Counted from the stretch's first letter, positions 41,518-51,150 are shown. The stretch is 64,000 nt of DNA from Microbacterium sp. VKM Ac-2923 (GCF_022815605.1 NZ_JALGRP010000001.1:529743-593742); one strand, 5' to 3'. Notes: generated by a model from the letters alone, not told the origin. Translations and numbers: made by a program.

Positions 41518-41540
41518 GGCTCAGTCCACCCACGCCCGCG

Positions 41541-41951
41541 TCAAGGCTCCACGACCGCGGCGACCGCCTCGACCTCGACGAGCTGGTCGTCGTAGCCGAG
41601 CACGGTGACGCCGAGCAAGGTGCTCGGAACGTCGTGAGTGCCGAAGGCGTCGCGCACGGTGCCCCAGGCCGCGACGAGGTCGGCCTGCTTCGACGAGGCG
41701 ACGAGCACGCGCGTGCTGAGCACATCGGTGATCTCGGCGCCCGCCTCGGCGAGCGCCGTGCGCATGTTCGCGATGCATTGCGCAGCCTGCGCGGCATAGT
41801 CACCAACCCCGACCGTGGACCCGTTGGCATCCAGCGGGCACGAACCGGCGAGGAAGATGAGGCGCGCGCCGGCCGGGGCGGTGGCGGCGTACGCGTACTC
41901 CGCGGCGTCGGCGAGGGCGGGGGAGCGGATGAGCCTGACGGCCGAGGGCAT
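41541..41951 (-). CDS. RidA/YjgF/UK114-family protein
   Basis: Protein of 136 aa. Seen: GARLIFLAGSCPLDANGSTV, then GDYAAQAAQCIANMRTALAE, then AGAEITDVLSTRVLV and the terminal LVEVEAVAAVVEP. RidA proteins deaminate reactive imines/enamines. The usual active-site Arg in the R(V)xV context appears within STRVLVASSKQ. ATG at 41951. Next to the duplicated segment but with no second copy in the window. Confidence 0.82.
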   Translation of the reverse strand: MPSAVRLIRSPALADAAEYAYAATAPAGARLIFLAGSCPLDANGSTVGVGDYAAQAAQCIANMRTALAEAGAEITDVLSTRVLVASSKQADLVAAWGTVRDAFGTHDVPSTLLGVTVLGYDDQLVEVEAVAAVVEP

Positions 41952-42059
41952 GCGCGCGCCTTTCGCGAGACAACGGTGCGATCGAGCGTACCGATGCGGG
42001 CCCCGGCCGTCCCCGTCAAGGTCTGGCACCTGACCGCACCCCCTCGCTACGGTCGCCGC

Positions 42060-42269
42060 ATGGGCGAAAAAGCAGCGGGTGAAAACGCAGCAGCAGACGC
42101 GGGACTGACGCGCTACATCATCATCGGAGTGGTCGTCGGCATGATCGCGGGTCCGGTGCTCGGAATGCTCGTGCCCTCGATCGGGGTCGGCTTCGGCATC
42201 TCGATCGGGCTGTTCGTCGGCATCCTCGGCGCTGTCATCGCGTGGTTGGCGATGCGACCGAAGAAGTAG
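42060..42269 (+). CDS. Small two-helix membrane protein, copy 1
   Basis: Protein of 69 aa. Residues 16-66 contain two hydrophobic stretches: LTRYIIIGVVVGMIAGPVLG and [20 protein letters not shown], then RPKK. Nearly identical to the protein at 44187-44405 over its last ~55 residues, so a recent duplicate. Function unknown. ATG at 42060; no strong ribosome site. Confidence 0.65.
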   Translation: MGEKAAGENAAADAGLTRYIIIGVVVGMIAGPVLGMLVPSIGVGFGISIGLFVGILGAVIAWLAMRPKK

Positions 42270-42277
42270 CGTCGGGC

Positions 42278-42321
42278 GCGCGCACGCGCACGCGCACGAG
42301 CACGAGCACGAGCACGAGCAC
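42278..42321. repeat. Hexanucleotide microsatellite (GCGCAC)n-(GAGCAC)n
   Basis: About three GCGCAC units run into about five GAGCAC units between the small membrane gene and the truncated oxidoreductase copy. The matching position of the second copy (44405-44425) has only two units, so the tract expanded after the duplication, at the deletion joint. Confidence 0.75.
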
Positions 42322-42330
42322 GGGGCGACC

Positions 42331-42715
42331 TTGGCTACGGATGCCACGCCCTCTTGCACGAGCGCTCCGCCGGCCGCGCCCTTGGCGCCCACGACGACGA
42401 GCGTTTCGCCGGGCTGCACTCCCGCGCGCAGATGGAGCGCGGTGATGGCGGTGGTCGCCAGGTGCAGCGAGGTGACGAAGGAGACGGGGTCTGCGGCGTC
42501 TGGAAGCCCGTACAGCCGGTCGCGGTCAACGACGACGAGCTCGGCGGTCGCGCCGGGGCGTCCGCCGTAGCCCGCCGAACGCGTCCAGACGTGGTCGCCT
42601 TCATACAGTCCGCTTACGCCCGGGCCGATGGCGTCGACGATGCCGACGAGATCGCACCCCACCGCCATGGGAAACGTCAGCGGAGTGCTCCAGCGGCCCG
42701 AGCGCACAGGGGGTC
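42331..42715 (-). pseudogene. Truncated copy of the zinc-less quinone oxidoreductase gene
   Basis: Minus-strand translation reads [40 protein letters not shown] and [20 protein letters not shown], matching residues about 50-180 of the intact protein at 44371-45411. Both ends are missing: the N-terminus stops near 42715 and the C-terminal ~160 residues are replaced by the microsatellite. No start or stop belongs to it. With the following ~230 bp upstream of the secreted-protein gene it accounts for the 675-bp gap here. Confidence 0.85.
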
Positions 42716-42944
42716 TCATACAGGCCGAACGCCTTCGACCTGCGTCTGTTCCCGCCGTCGGTGTCTTCGGAATCGTGGACGTTACCGGTTGCCGTGACAC
42801 CCGTCAAATAGCTGTCCCCCGAATGGCGGACAAAGATTAAACGATTGTGAGAACGGCCTGGGTATCGCCCGACAAGACTCGAACCTTCTCCTTCCGGCCG
42901 GCAAGAGTGAAAGGGCCATTCAGCAACGAACGAGAGGAAACTAC

Positions 42945-43931
42945 ATGCGAGATTCGAGGATGACAGAAGGTCGTCGCAGCTGGTCAATTGCAGCCGCAGT
43001 AGCCGCCGCCATCACGATCCCGCTGGCATCATTGACCGCGGCCTCGCCCGCGACAGCCGCCGAAACCGGAGCCGAAATGTCGGCCACGAGCGTCGCCGAC
43101 GCGCTCTCGGGCGCCGCTGCTTCCAAGGTCGCAGTTCCAACGGCCGCAGCGGCCACTGCCGAAGACGCAGCTGTCAGCAGCGGCTCCGTGACCGTCTCCG
43201 TACCCCGCAACGCCGTCGACGGCGTTGACATCGGGTTGAACGACACGACGATCTCCGTGCAGCTGCCGCGTGCCGCCGACGCCGGCGGCGCGGTCGTGCT
43301 CGATACGGGAGCGATCACCTACCCCTCGGCGACCTCTGTCGCCAACACCGTCGTGCCGACGGACTCCGGAGCTCAGCTGCTGACGACGCTGTCGTCGACT
43401 GAGGCCCCCACGTCGTACGCGTACGACATCGCCAGCACCGACGGCTCCACCGTCGCGGTGGCAGACGACGGTTCGGCGCTGGTGATCGCAACGTCTGGCG
43501 AGGTACTCCTTCGCGCGGAGGCACCGTGGGCTGTGGACGCTCGAGGCACGGCTGTTCCGACCCACTATGAGCTGGACGGCAACAAGCTCGTCCAGGTCGT
43601 CGACCATACCCGCGGCGACTACGCGTATCCGATCGTTGCGGACCCGCGCCTGGACAGCGGCATCGGTTGGAAATCGATCCTGTTCAACCGTCACGAGACG
43701 GAGACCATCGCCAGCTCTGGGATCGTGGCTCTCGGCGGCGCCACCGCGGCATGTGGTGTCGGCGGACCCGTCGGCGTCGCCGCGTGCTCGATCGCTGCGG
43801 CGGCAATCGGTGCCACTGCGGTTTACGCCAAGGACAACGGCCCGTGCGTCGGACTGTCGTTCTGGGGCGCTCCGGGCACGGCGGTGTTCGGCTGGAACCC
43901 CTTCCTGCACAACGGTGCAGACTGCAACTAA
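42945..43931 (+). CDS. Secreted protein of unknown function
   Basis: Protein of 328 aa. Signal peptide: basic MTEGRRS, hydrophobic IAAAVAAAITIPLASLTAAS, cleavage after ATA. The middle is an Ala/Thr/Val-rich beta domain; HTRGDYAYPIVADPRLDSGI is a junction seen in actinobacterial secreted proteins. The C-terminal ~90 residues begin FNRHETETIASSG, are Gly/Ala-rich and hydrophobic, and hold four Cys (TAACGV, VAACSI, GPCVGL, GADCN). A bacteriocin-like or surface role is possible but unproven. ATG at 42945 after GAGAGGAAAC. No GGATGCC heptamers; interrupts the segmental duplication. Confidence 0.75.
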   Translation: MRDSRMTEGRRSWSIAAAVAAAITIPLASLTAASPATAAETGAEMSATSVADALSGAAASKVAVPTAAAATAEDAAVSSGSVTVSVPRNAVDGVDIGLNDTTISVQLPRAADAGGAVVLDTGAITYPSATSVANTVVPTDSGAQLLTTLSSTEAPTSYAYDIASTDGSTVAVADDGSALVIATSGEVLLRAEAPWAVDARGTAVPTHYELDGNKLVQVVDHTRGDYAYPIVADPRLDSGIGWKSILFNRHETETIASSGIVALGGATAACGVGGPVGVAACSIAAAAIGATAVYAKDNGPCVGLSFWGAPGTAVFGWNPFLHNGADCN

Positions 43932-43946
43932 CGAGAGGAGAAGGTC

Positions 43947-44141
43947 ATGCGCCGTGGGGATCCCTTCCGCACACACGTCGTCACCGTGACTGTGGTCGCC
44001 ATTCTGAGCATCGGTCTCGGCCTGTTCATCGGAGGTCTGACCGGCCAGTATGTGACCGTGTTCTTCGTGCAGCTGCTCGTGGCCGCCCTGTTGGCTGCGT
44101 GGTACGTGAGCATCAAGAAGCGTGTCGCTGCCCAGAAGTAG
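43947..44141 (+). CDS. Small two-helix membrane protein, partner of the secreted protein
   Basis: Protein of 64 aa. Two hydrophobic segments: VVTVTVVAILSIGLGLFIGG and VTVFFVQLLVAALLAAWYVS, then basic IKKRVAAQK. ATG at 43947, 15 bp after the secreted-protein stop, with GAGAGGAGAAGG just before it, so the two form one unit. An immunity or anchoring role is possible from position and topology only. Confidence 0.7.
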   Translation: MRRGDPFRTHVVTVTVVAILSIGLGLFIGGLTGQYVTVFFVQLLVAALLAAWYVSIKKRVAAQK

Positions 44142-44186
44142 CGGCGTTTTCGATATCAGGGCTCCGGGCGAGGGCACGGGGCCCTG

Positions 44187-44405
44187 ATGCGTGCTCGCGG
44201 ACCGGTAGCAGTCGAGTATGGCGGTGCAGCGGACGCGGGACTGACGCGCTACATCATCATCGGAGTCGTCGTCGGAATGATCGCGGGCCCCGTGCTCGGC
44301 CTGCTCGTACCGGCGATCGGCGTGGGCTTCGGCATCTCCATCGGCTTGATGCTCGGCATCCTGGGCGCCGTCATCGCGTGGTTCGTGGTGCGACCGAAGA
44401 AGTAG
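44187..44405 (+). CDS. Small two-helix membrane protein, copy 2
   Basis: Protein of 72 aa, paralogue of 42060-42269: LTRYIIIGVVVGMIAGPVLG and [20 protein letters not shown], ending RPKK. Only the N-terminal ~15 residues differ. Its 3' end overlaps the convergent oxidoreductase gene by 35 bp, the same layout that copy 1 had before its partner decayed. Confidence 0.65.
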   Translation: MRARGPVAVEYGGAADAGLTRYIIIGVVVGMIAGPVLGLLVPAIGVGFGISIGLMLGILGAVIAWFVVRPKK

Positions 44406-45411
44406 CGTCCGGCACGAGCACGAGGCGTCCGACGAAGCCGTCGTCGGTGCGAGGCAGGTCGCCCGCCTCCATGCGCCGGTGCGCATCAACGGCACCCGCG
44501 AATCCGAACACCTCCCCGACGTGCGCGGTCAGACGACGGCCCGCCTCCCACCGGGCGTTCACCCGGCCGGCCACCTCACGCAGCTCGCGGGCATCGAGCG
44601 CGCTCAGGATGAACCCCTCGACGCGAAGTTCGCGTACCTGCAGCGCCCACAGGTCGATTTCGGCTGTCGTGCGCCCGGCCAGCACGATCACGCGTCCTCG
44701 CGGGGCCAGATGCGCGACCGCGGACGCCGTGTCCGCGCGCCCGGTGGTGTCGATGAAGACCTGGATGCCATCCGGCCGGCGCCCCGCCACAGCCTCGGCC
44801 GCGGAGCCGGCGTCGGCGATCACGACCTCCGCACCCCACCCGCCGAGCGTCGCCGCCGCGCGGGGGTCGCGGACGACCGCGACCACATCGGCGCCGGATG
44901 CCGCACCCTCCTGCACCAGCGCTGCGCCGACCGCGCCGTTCGCTCCCACGACGACGAGCGTCTCACCGGGCTGCACTCCCGCGCGCAGGTGCAGCGCCGC
45001 GACGGCGGTGGTCGCCGGGTGCAGCGAGGCGACGAAGGCGACGGGGTCGGCGGCATCCGGAACGCCGTACAGCCGGTCGCGGTCGACGACGGCGAGCTCG
45101 GCGGTCGCGCCGGCGCGTCCGGCATAGCCCGCCGAACTCGTCCAGACACGGTCGCCGGGGGAGAGGTCGTCCACCCCCGGGCCGACCTCGTCGACCACGC
45201 CGACGAGATCACGGCCCACAGCCACGGGAAACGCCAGCGGAGTGGTCCAGCGGCCGGAGCGCACCAGCGTGTCCACGGCATCCACCGCCACCGCCTGCGG
45301 ACGCACCCGCACCTGCCCGGGACCCGGTGCGGGATCGGGCAGCTCGCCCCATTCGATGACCGACGGGTCGCCCGTGCGCGAGAAAAAGGCAGCGTGCACG
45401 GTGGCTCCCAT
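44371..45411 (-). CDS. Quinone oxidoreductase / zinc-independent MDR-type alcohol dehydrogenase
   Basis: Protein of 346 aa. MDR fold: N-terminal catalytic domain ([48 protein letters not shown]), then a Rossmann domain with [20 protein letters not shown]. No structural or catalytic zinc Cys/His sets, as expected of NADPH:quinone oxidoreductases. ATG at 45411. A truncated paralogue lies at 42331-42715. Confidence 0.9.
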   Translation of the reverse strand: MGATVHAAFFSRTGDPSVIEWGELPDPAPGPGQVRVRPQAVAVDAVDTLVRSGRWTTPLAFPVAVGRDLVGVVDEVGPGVDDLSPGDRVWTSSAGYAGRAGATAELAVVDRDRLYGVPDAADPVAFVASLHPATTAVAALHLRAGVQPGETLVVVGANGAVGAALVQEGAASGADVVAVVRDPRAAATLGGWGAEVVIADAGSAAEAVAGRRPDGIQVFIDTTGRADTASAVAHLAPRGRVIVLAGRTTAEIDLWALQVRELRVEGFILSALDARELREVAGRVNARWEAGRRLTAHVGEVFGFAGAVDAHRRMEAGDLPRTDDGFVGRLVLVPDATSSVAPRTTR

Positions 45412-45546
45412 CGTCGGATGGGGAGAGGCTAGCTCCTACCCGGATGCGGCGCACGCGTGGGCGCGGAGACGTGGCATCCCTCCGTTCGCAGGGGGGAGGG
45501 TCCGGGGATTTCAGCCCGGTCGGGTAGGGTTGTCGATTGGTGAATA

Positions 45547-45564
45547 TCTCTTGATATCGAGAGA
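45547..45564. promoter_or_regulatory. Near-perfect palindrome upstream of sucC
   Basis: TCTCTTGAT/ATCGAGAGA pairs at 8 of 9 positions; 18 bp, AT-rich for this genome, ending 43 bp before the sucC start. A dimeric regulator of TCA-cycle genes is the natural reading, but I do not name one. Confidence 0.5.
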
Positions 45565-45607
45565 GTTCGCCTCCTCCCACCACCGATCGCCCAGCGAAGG
45601 ATTGTCC

Positions 45608-46771
45608 GTGGATCTCTACGAGTACCAGGCACGAGACCTGTTCGAAAAGTACGAGGTGCCGGTACTCGCCGGCATCATCGCCGACACCCCTGAGGAGGCG
45701 AAGGCGGCCGCCGAGAAGATCGGCGGCGTGGTCGTCGTCAAGGCTCAGGTCAAGACCGGAGGCCGCGGCAAGGCCGGCGGCGTGAAGGTCGCGAAGACGC
45801 CCGACGAGGCCTTCGAGGCGGCTCAGGCCATCCTCGGCCTCGACATCAAGGGCCACGTCGTCAAGCGCGTCATGGTCGCCGCCGGCGCCCGCATCGCCAA
45901 GGAGTTCTACTTCTCGGTGCTGCTCGACCGCGCCAACCGCTCCTACCTCTCGCTCTCGAGCGTCGAGGGCGGCATGGAGATCGAAGAGCTCGCCGTCGAG
46001 CGTCCCGAGGCGCTCGCGCGCATCGAGGTCGACCCGATCGAGGGCATCACGCCCGAGAAGGCGCTCGAGATCGCCAAGGCCGCGAAGTTCGACGATGAGA
46101 CGGCCCCCAAGGTCGCCGACGTGTTCGTCAAGCTCTTCAACGTCTACAAGGGGGAAGACGCCACGCTCGTCGAGGTGAACCCCCTCATCCAGAGCGAAGA
46201 CGGCGACATCATCGCCCTCGACGGCAAGGTCTCGATCGACGAGAACGCCGGCTTCCGTCACCCCGACCACGAGGCGCTGGAAGACAAGGACGCGGCCGAC
46301 CCGCTCGAGGCCAAGGCCAAGCAGCACGACCTCAACTACGTCAAGCTCGACGGCCAGGTCGGCATCATCGGCAACGGCGCGGGCCTGGTCATGTCGACCC
46401 TCGACGTCGTCGCCTACGCGGGCGAGAAGCACAACGGCGTCAAGCCCGCCAACTTCCTCGACATCGGCGGCGGCGCCTCGGCCACCGTCATGGCCGCCGG
46501 TCTCGACGTCATCCTCGGTGACGAGCAGGTCAAGAGCGTCTTCGTCAACGTCTTCGGCGGCATCACCTCGTGCGTCGCCGTGGCCGAGGGCATCGTGAAG
46601 GCCCTCGAGATCCTCGGGGACACCGCGACGAAGCCCCTCGTCGTGCGCCTCGACGGCAACCAGGTCGAAGAGGGTCGCGAGATCCTCGCCGCCGCCAACC
46701 ACCCGCTCGTCACCCTCGCCGCCGGTATGGACGAGGGCGCCGACAAGGCCGCCGAACTGGCCAACGCGTAA
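45608..46771 (+). CDS. sucC: Succinyl-CoA synthetase (ADP-forming) beta subunit
   Basis: TCA-cycle enzyme subunit of 387 aa; with SucD it converts succinyl-CoA to succinate and makes ATP. ATP-grasp domain: [46 protein letters not shown] with the Mg2+ site, then [17 protein letters not shown] and [19 protein letters not shown] of the CoA-ligase-type domain. GTG at 45608 matches the family N-terminus; frames upstream have no homology. First gene of sucCD, 19 bp before sucD. Confidence 0.97.
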   Translation: MDLYEYQARDLFEKYEVPVLAGIIADTPEEAKAAAEKIGGVVVVKAQVKTGGRGKAGGVKVAKTPDEAFEAAQAILGLDIKGHVVKRVMVAAGARIAKEFYFSVLLDRANRSYLSLSSVEGGMEIEELAVERPEALARIEVDPIEGITPEKALEIAKAAKFDDETAPKVADVFVKLFNVYKGEDATLVEVNPLIQSEDGDIIALDGKVSIDENAGFRHPDHEALEDKDAADPLEAKAKQHDLNYVKLDGQVGIIGNGAGLVMSTLDVVAYAGEKHNGVKPANFLDIGGGASATVMAAGLDVILGDEQVKSVFVNVFGGITSCVAVAEGIVKALEILGDTATKPLVVRLDGNQVEEGREILAAANHPLVTLAAGMDEGADKAAELANA

Positions 46772-46790
46772 GGGATAGGGAAACAGAACC

Positions 46791-47693
46791 ATGTCGATCT
46801 ACCTCAACAAGGACTCCAAGGTCATCGTCCAGGGCATCACCGGCGGCGAGGGCACCAAGCACACCGCCCTCATGCTCAAGGCCGGCACCCAGGTCGTCGG
46901 CGGCGTGAACGCGCGCAAGGCCGGCACCACCGTCTCGCACAAGGACGCGTCGGGCAACGACGTCGAGCTGCCCGTCTACGCCTCGGTCGAAGAGGCCATC
47001 CGCGAGACCGGCGCCGACGTGTCGATCGCGTTCGTGCCCCCGGCCTTCACGAAGGACGCGATGGTCGAGGCCATCGACGCCGAGATCCCCCTCCTCGTCG
47101 TAATCACCGAGGGCGTGCCCGTCGGTGACACCGCCGAAGCGTGGGCGTACTCCAAGTCGAAGGGCGAGAAGACCCGGATCATCGGCCCCAACTGCCCCGG
47201 CATCATCACGCCCGGTGAGGCGCTCGTGGGCATCACGCCCGCCAACATCACCGGCAAGGGTCCGATCGGCCTCGTGTCGAAGTCGGGCACCCTGACCTAC
47301 CAGATGATGTTCGAGCTGCGCGACCTCGGCTTCTCGACCGCCATCGGCATCGGCGGCGACCCGGTCATCGGCACCACGCACATCGACGCCCTCGCCTCGT
47401 TCGAGGCCGACCCCGAGACCAAGGCCATCGTCATGATCGGTGAGATCGGTGGAGACGCCGAAGAGCGCGCCGCCGACTTCATCAAGGCGAACGTCACCAA
47501 GCCGGTCGTCGGCTACGTCGCCGGCTTCACCGCTCCCGAGGGCAAGACCATGGGCCACGCCGGCGCCATCGTGTCCGGCTCGGCGGGCACGGCTCAGGCG
47601 AAGAAGGAGGCCCTCGAGGCCGCCGGCGTCAAGGTCGGCAAGACGCCGTCCGAGACCGCGTCGCTGATGCGCGAGATCATCGAAGCTCTCTGA
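46791..47693 (+). CDS. sucD: Succinyl-CoA synthetase alpha subunit
   Basis: Protein of 300 aa. CoA-binding N-terminus ([20 protein letters not shown]), [13 protein letters not shown], and the phospho-histidine loop [20 protein letters not shown] with His256. ATG at 46791. Followed within 12 bp by a perfect 38-bp palindrome that should end the transcript. Confidence 0.97.
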   Translation: MSIYLNKDSKVIVQGITGGEGTKHTALMLKAGTQVVGGVNARKAGTTVSHKDASGNDVELPVYASVEEAIRETGADVSIAFVPPAFTKDAMVEAIDAEIPLLVVITEGVPVGDTAEAWAYSKSKGEKTRIIGPNCPGIITPGEALVGITPANITGKGPIGLVSKSGTLTYQMMFELRDLGFSTAIGIGGDPVIGTTHIDALASFEADPETKAIVMIGEIGGDAEERAADFIKANVTKPVVGYVAGFTAPEGKTMGHAGAIVSGSAGTAQAKKEALEAAGVKVGKTPSETASLMREIIEAL

Positions 47694-47703
47694 CGCTTCG
47701 TCA

Positions 47704-47741
47704 CGAACGGGCCCGGATGCCATGGCATCCGGGCCCGTTCG
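47704..47741 (+). terminator. Perfect palindromic terminator of sucCD
   Basis: 38-bp perfect palindrome centred in GGATGCCATGGCATCC; the two GGATGCC/GGCATCC heptamers form its core. It starts 11 bp after the sucD stop. No T-run follows. Confidence 0.75.
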
Positions 47742-47831
47742 CGTTCCCGCGGGCGGTGGACCCGGGCGGCGCTGGTCGAGCCGGCGGGTGGGGTCGGCCG
47801 CCGGACGGGACCCGGGACGCTGTCCGACTCC

Positions 47832-47911
47832 GCGAGGACGCAGTGGTTCGTCGAGGACGCACCTGATCGGCGCCGAACGGGTGCGTCCTCGACGAAACGG
47901 TGCGGCCTCGA
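47832..47911. repeat. Four-half-site palindromic element, GAGGACGCA type
   Basis: Direct half-sites GCGAGGACGCA (47832) and TCGAGGACGCA (47851), inverted TGCGTCCTCGA (47882) and TGCGGCCTCGA (47901): 19 bp apart in each pair. The inner pair extends to a 17-bp perfect inverted repeat with a 16-nt loop. It lies in the 400-bp gap between convergent sucD and the metalloprotease-like gene; the rest of that gap shows nothing else. Confidence 0.8.
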
Positions 47912-48094
47912 CGAGCGGACGCGGGTTCCGCAGCACCCGCGATGGCCCGTCTCCCGGGCATCGCGCCCTTTCGCGTGTCCGGTCGAGCGCGGTCGGCAGG
48001 TGTGCGGGCGGCTGCCGGAGGACACCTCCGGGCGAGACGCCGTCACGACGATGGGTGCCGGATGCCGTGGCATTCAGCCCCCATCGCTTCACCG

Positions 48095-48694
48095 TCACAT
48101 GCCGTCGGCGACCATCGCCTCGACGAGGTTGACGTGGCGGTCGGCGTTGAGCTCCGACCACTCGTTGTCGTAGTTCAGGCCGTAGGGCCAGAAGTGCCCG
48201 CCACCGCACGAGATGGTGGCGTTCGGGCCGTCCCAACTCTTGATCAGCGCGTTCGCCTGGGGCCCGGTCCAGGTGCCGGAGCCGCACAGGTTGAAGAACC
48301 CGCCGCTTTGACCGACGCCGATCGTGTGCGAGATCTCGTGCAGCGCGGTGCGCTCGTTCATGAATGAGCGGTTCGCGCCGAAGCGCACGTCGCCGTTGAT
48401 GTTCGCTTCCGCGGTGGGCACGCCGGGGGCGTAGTAGGCGTTGATGTTCTTGGTGAGGTCGGAGAGGTTGTTGTAGCGGCCGACAGCCGCGTTCATCGCT
48501 GCGGTGATGCGGCCGTACGCGTCTTGCTCATCGGCCGATGGCGTTGCGTTCTGATGCAGCGTGTAGGTGATCTCACCCTGAGCAGCGATGGCGGGTGGGG
48601 CGGCGAGTGCTCCCGTTCCGAGGATCCCCGCCACCGCGAGTGCGGCGGCCAGGACGGTGCGATGACGACGGGGGGACAGGTTCGTCTTCTGCAT
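48095..48694 (-). CDS. Secreted zinc-metalloprotease-like protein
   Basis: Protein of 199 aa. Signal peptide (RRHRTVLAAALAVAGILGTG, cleavage near AIAA). Zinc motif HEISHTIGVGQ (HExxH-x-x-G) near residue 118; other landmarks GDVRFGANRSFMNERTALHE, SCGGGHFWPYGLNYDNEWSE and NADRHVNLVEAMVADGM. Two Cys (NLCGSG, ISCGG) may pair. Likely exported to the medium or wall. ATG at 48694 after GAAGGAGAAG. Confidence 0.8.
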   Translation of the reverse strand: MQKTNLSPRRHRTVLAAALAVAGILGTGALAAPPAIAAQGEITYTLHQNATPSADEQDAYGRITAAMNAAVGRYNNLSDLTKNINAYYAPGVPTAEANINGDVRFGANRSFMNERTALHEISHTIGVGQSGGFFNLCGSGTWTGPQANALIKSWDGPNATISCGGGHFWPYGLNYDNEWSELNADRHVNLVEAMVADGM

Positions 48695-48971
48695 GGGTCT
48701 TCTCCTTCGAAGCGACGGATGCGGTCGTTGCATCGGTGTGACGACGGTAGGTCCGGATGGCCGCGTTAGCGCAAACATGAGAGACCTCTCACGGTGTTCT
48801 TATCCATCAGGCGCCGCGTCATCGGCGCTGCCCATCCCCGCGGGGCACTCGCCCGACTGCCGGCGCGGCGCCGCGCGGATGCCTCCCGGATGCCGCGGCA
48901 TCCTGCCGTCTTCTCATCCTCCGGGGTGCGGCGCGGGCGGCCGGTGTCCGGGGCGGGTGGCAGGTCGCGTC

Positions 48972-49047
48972 GAGATGACGGGACGTTCGCGAGATGACCC
49001 GCGGTTCGCGGCGAACGCGGGTCATCTCGGCGATCGGAGGTGATCTC
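48972..49047. repeat. Four-half-site palindromic element, GAGATGAC type
   Basis: Direct GAGATGAC at 48972 and 48991, inverted GTCATCTC at 49021 and GTGATCTC at 49040: 19 bp within each pair. The inner pair is a 19-20-bp inverted repeat (48990-49029). It sits in the 412-bp gap between two minus-strand genes; nothing else recognised there. Confidence 0.8.
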
Positions 49048-49106
49048 GACGGTGGCCGTGGGAGGGGCCGCGGCGCCGCGGCAGCGACCGGAAAGGGGCC
49101 CCGGGC

Positions 49107-50558
49107 TCAGCCGAGCAGCGCCTCGACGGGACCGCGGGCGAAGAAGACGACGAAGCCGGCGGCGACGATCCACAGCAGCGGGCTGATGCGGCGCGCCCGA
49201 CCAGACAGAGCCTGGATGAGCACCCAGCTGACGAACCCCGCACCGATGCCGTTGGCGATCGAGTAGGTGAGGGGCATGACGGTCACGGTGAGGAAGACCG
49301 GGATCAGCACCGACAGGTCGCTGAGGTCGACGTGGCGGATCTGCCCCATCATCAGCGCTCCGACGATGACCAGGGCGGCGGCTGCGATCTCGGTGGGCAC
49401 GATACTCGTCAGCGGCGTGAAGAACATCGCGAGCAAGAACAGGCCGCCGGTGACGACGTTCGCGAGGCCCGTGCGGGCTCCCTCGCCGATGCCGGAGCCC
49501 GACTCGATGAACACGGTGTTCGACGAGGACGAGGTGGCACCGCCGGCGACGGCGCCGATGCCCTCGATCACCAGCGCCGAGCGCAGGCGCGGGAACGTGC
49601 CGTCGGGGGCGGCGAGACCCGCCTCGCGAGAGAGGCCGGTCATCGTGCCCATCGCGTCGAAGAAGTTCGTGAACACCAGCGTGAAGACGAGCATGAGAGC
49701 GGCGAGGATGCCGATGCGGCCGAACGAGCCGACCAGGTCGACCTGGCCGACCAGCGACAGGTCGGGCAGGCTCACCAGCTGCGACGGCAGAGTGGGCACG
49801 CTCAGGCCCCAGCCGCCGGGGTTGCCGTCGGCGCGCGAACCGAGGTGCGCGACGGCCTCGACGATCACGGCGATCACGGTGCCCGACACGAGGCCGATCA
49901 GCAGTGCGGCCTTGACCTTGCGCACCATCAGCACGGCGGTGATGACGAGGGTCAGCACGAACAGGGCGGTCGGGATCGTCGTGATCGATCCGCCCACGCC
50001 GAGGCCGACCGGGGGAGAGTTGAGACCGGTCGCGGTCACCAGACCACTGTCGACGAAACCGATGAAGGCGATGAACAGGCCGATGCCGACGGTGATCGCC
50101 GTCTTCAGCGCGAGCGGTACCGCCTCGAAGATCATGCGGCGAAGTCCCGTGACCGCCAGCAGCACGATGATGAGGCCGTTGATGACGACGAGGCCCATCG
50201 CCTCGGGCCACGTGACCCCGCCGACGATGCCGACGGCCAGGAACGAGTTGATCCCCAGGCCCGCCGCGAAGGCGAACGGCAGGCGAGTGACGAGGCCGAA
50301 CAGCATCGTCATGACGCCCGCGGTGAGAGCGGTGACGGCGGCGACCTGCGGGAAGCCGAGGGCGTTGCCCGCGACGTCGGGGGTTCCCGACAGGATGATC
50401 GGGTTCAGGATGACGATGTACGCCATCGTGACGAACGTCACAACGCCGCCGCGGACTTCGGCGCCGACGGTGGAGCCGCGGGCGGTGATCTCGAAGAACC
50501 GATCGAGGCGGTTCTTCGGTGCGGGGGCGGCGGTGGTCTCGGGAGCGGAAGCGCTCAT
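49107..50558 (-). CDS. NCS2-family purine permease, AzgA-like
   Basis: Membrane protein of 483 aa, about 12-14 hydrophobic segments. AzgA-type landmarks: [20 protein letters not shown]-like start ([20 protein letters not shown]), [40 protein letters not shown], and [20 protein letters not shown]. It probably imports adenine, guanine or hypoxanthine by proton symport. ATG at 50558. Divergent from the deazaflavin oxidoreductase gene. Confidence 0.9.
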   Translation of the reverse strand: MSASAPETTAAPAPKNRLDRFFEITARGSTVGAEVRGGVVTFVTMAYIVILNPIILSGTPDVAGNALGFPQVAAVTALTAGVMTMLFGLVTRLPFAFAAGLGINSFLAVGIVGGVTWPEAMGLVVINGLIIVLLAVTGLRRMIFEAVPLALKTAITVGIGLFIAFIGFVDSGLVTATGLNSPPVGLGVGGSITTIPTALFVLTLVITAVLMVRKVKAALLIGLVSGTVIAVIVEAVAHLGSRADGNPGGWGLSVPTLPSQLVSLPDLSLVGQVDLVGSFGRIGILAALMLVFTLVFTNFFDAMGTMTGLSREAGLAAPDGTFPRLRSALVIEGIGAVAGGATSSSSNTVFIESGSGIGEGARTGLANVVTGGLFLLAMFFTPLTSIVPTEIAAAALVIVGALMMGQIRHVDLSDLSVLIPVFLTVTVMPLTYSIANGIGAGFVSWVLIQALSGRARRISPLLWIVAAGFVVFFARGPVEALLG

Positions 50559-50624
50559 GAAGGCTCCAGAAAAAGGGGGAGGGGACTAGACCGGAGGGGA
50601 AGACGCCGACGTATCGTGGGAGAC

Positions 50625-51062
50625 ATGTCGCTCTCAGGAGAGTATCTGCCCAGCACCAGCGAGTGGGCCAGCCAGCAGGCCGAGACGTTCGAGGCCTCGG
50701 GAGGCCAGGAGTCCGCCGACATGCGGGGGGTTCCCATCATCGTCCTCACCACCGTCGGCGCCAAAACGGGGGGTCTGCGAAAGACCGCCCTCATGCGCGT
50801 CGAGCACGACGGGCGCTACGCGGTCGTGGCATCCAAGGGTGGGGCTCCCGAGCACCCGGCCTGGTTCTACAACCTCGTGAAGACCCCTCGCGTCGCCCTG
50901 CAGGACGGCGATGTGAGAAAGGAATACGACGCGCACCAGGCCGAGGGCGCCGAGCGCGAGGAGTGGTGGGGCTACGCGACCGAGGTCTGGCCCGACTACG
51001 ACGAGTACCAGAAGAAGACCGATCGTCGCATCGAGCTGTTCGTGCTGGAGCCGGTCGAGTAG
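50625..51062 (+). CDS. Deazaflavin (F420)-dependent nitroreductase-family protein
   Basis: Protein of 145 aa. DDN/DUF385 fold: [60 protein letters not shown]. Such proteins reduce diverse substrates with F420H2 or bind FAD. No F420 biosynthesis genes are in the window. ATG at 50625 with GTGGGAG upstream. Confidence 0.88.
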   Translation: MSLSGEYLPSTSEWASQQAETFEASGGQESADMRGVPIIVLTTVGAKTGGLRKTALMRVEHDGRYAVVASKGGAPEHPAWFYNLVKTPRVALQDGDVRKEYDAHQAEGAEREEWWGYATEVWPDYDEYQKKTDRRIELFVLEPVE

Positions 51063-51101
51063 GGCACGCTCGGCTCGCCGGCGTCACCTCCGCGGGTCGA
51101 G

Positions 51102-51150
51102 TGTCAACGACACCCGAAGGTTTCGCGGCCTCGTCCGGGTGTCGTGGACA
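51102..51150. repeat. Inverted repeat of the GTGTC/GACAC family
   Basis: TGTCAACGACACCCGA (51102-51117) pairs with CGGGTGTCGTGGACA (51136-51150) with one mismatch, around a 18-nt loop. Same theme as 2141-2195. Lies 40 bp after the deazaflavin oxidoreductase stop and may end its transcript. Confidence 0.6.

Noticed and set aside
41541-42800. 419-codon minus-strand frame joining the RidA-like protein to oxidoreductase sequence
   Set aside because: Read-through across the microsatellite, which encodes Cys-Ser/Cys-Ala repeats; it is a pseudogene fragment fused by chance to the RidA frame. The RidA-like start at 41951 fits its family.
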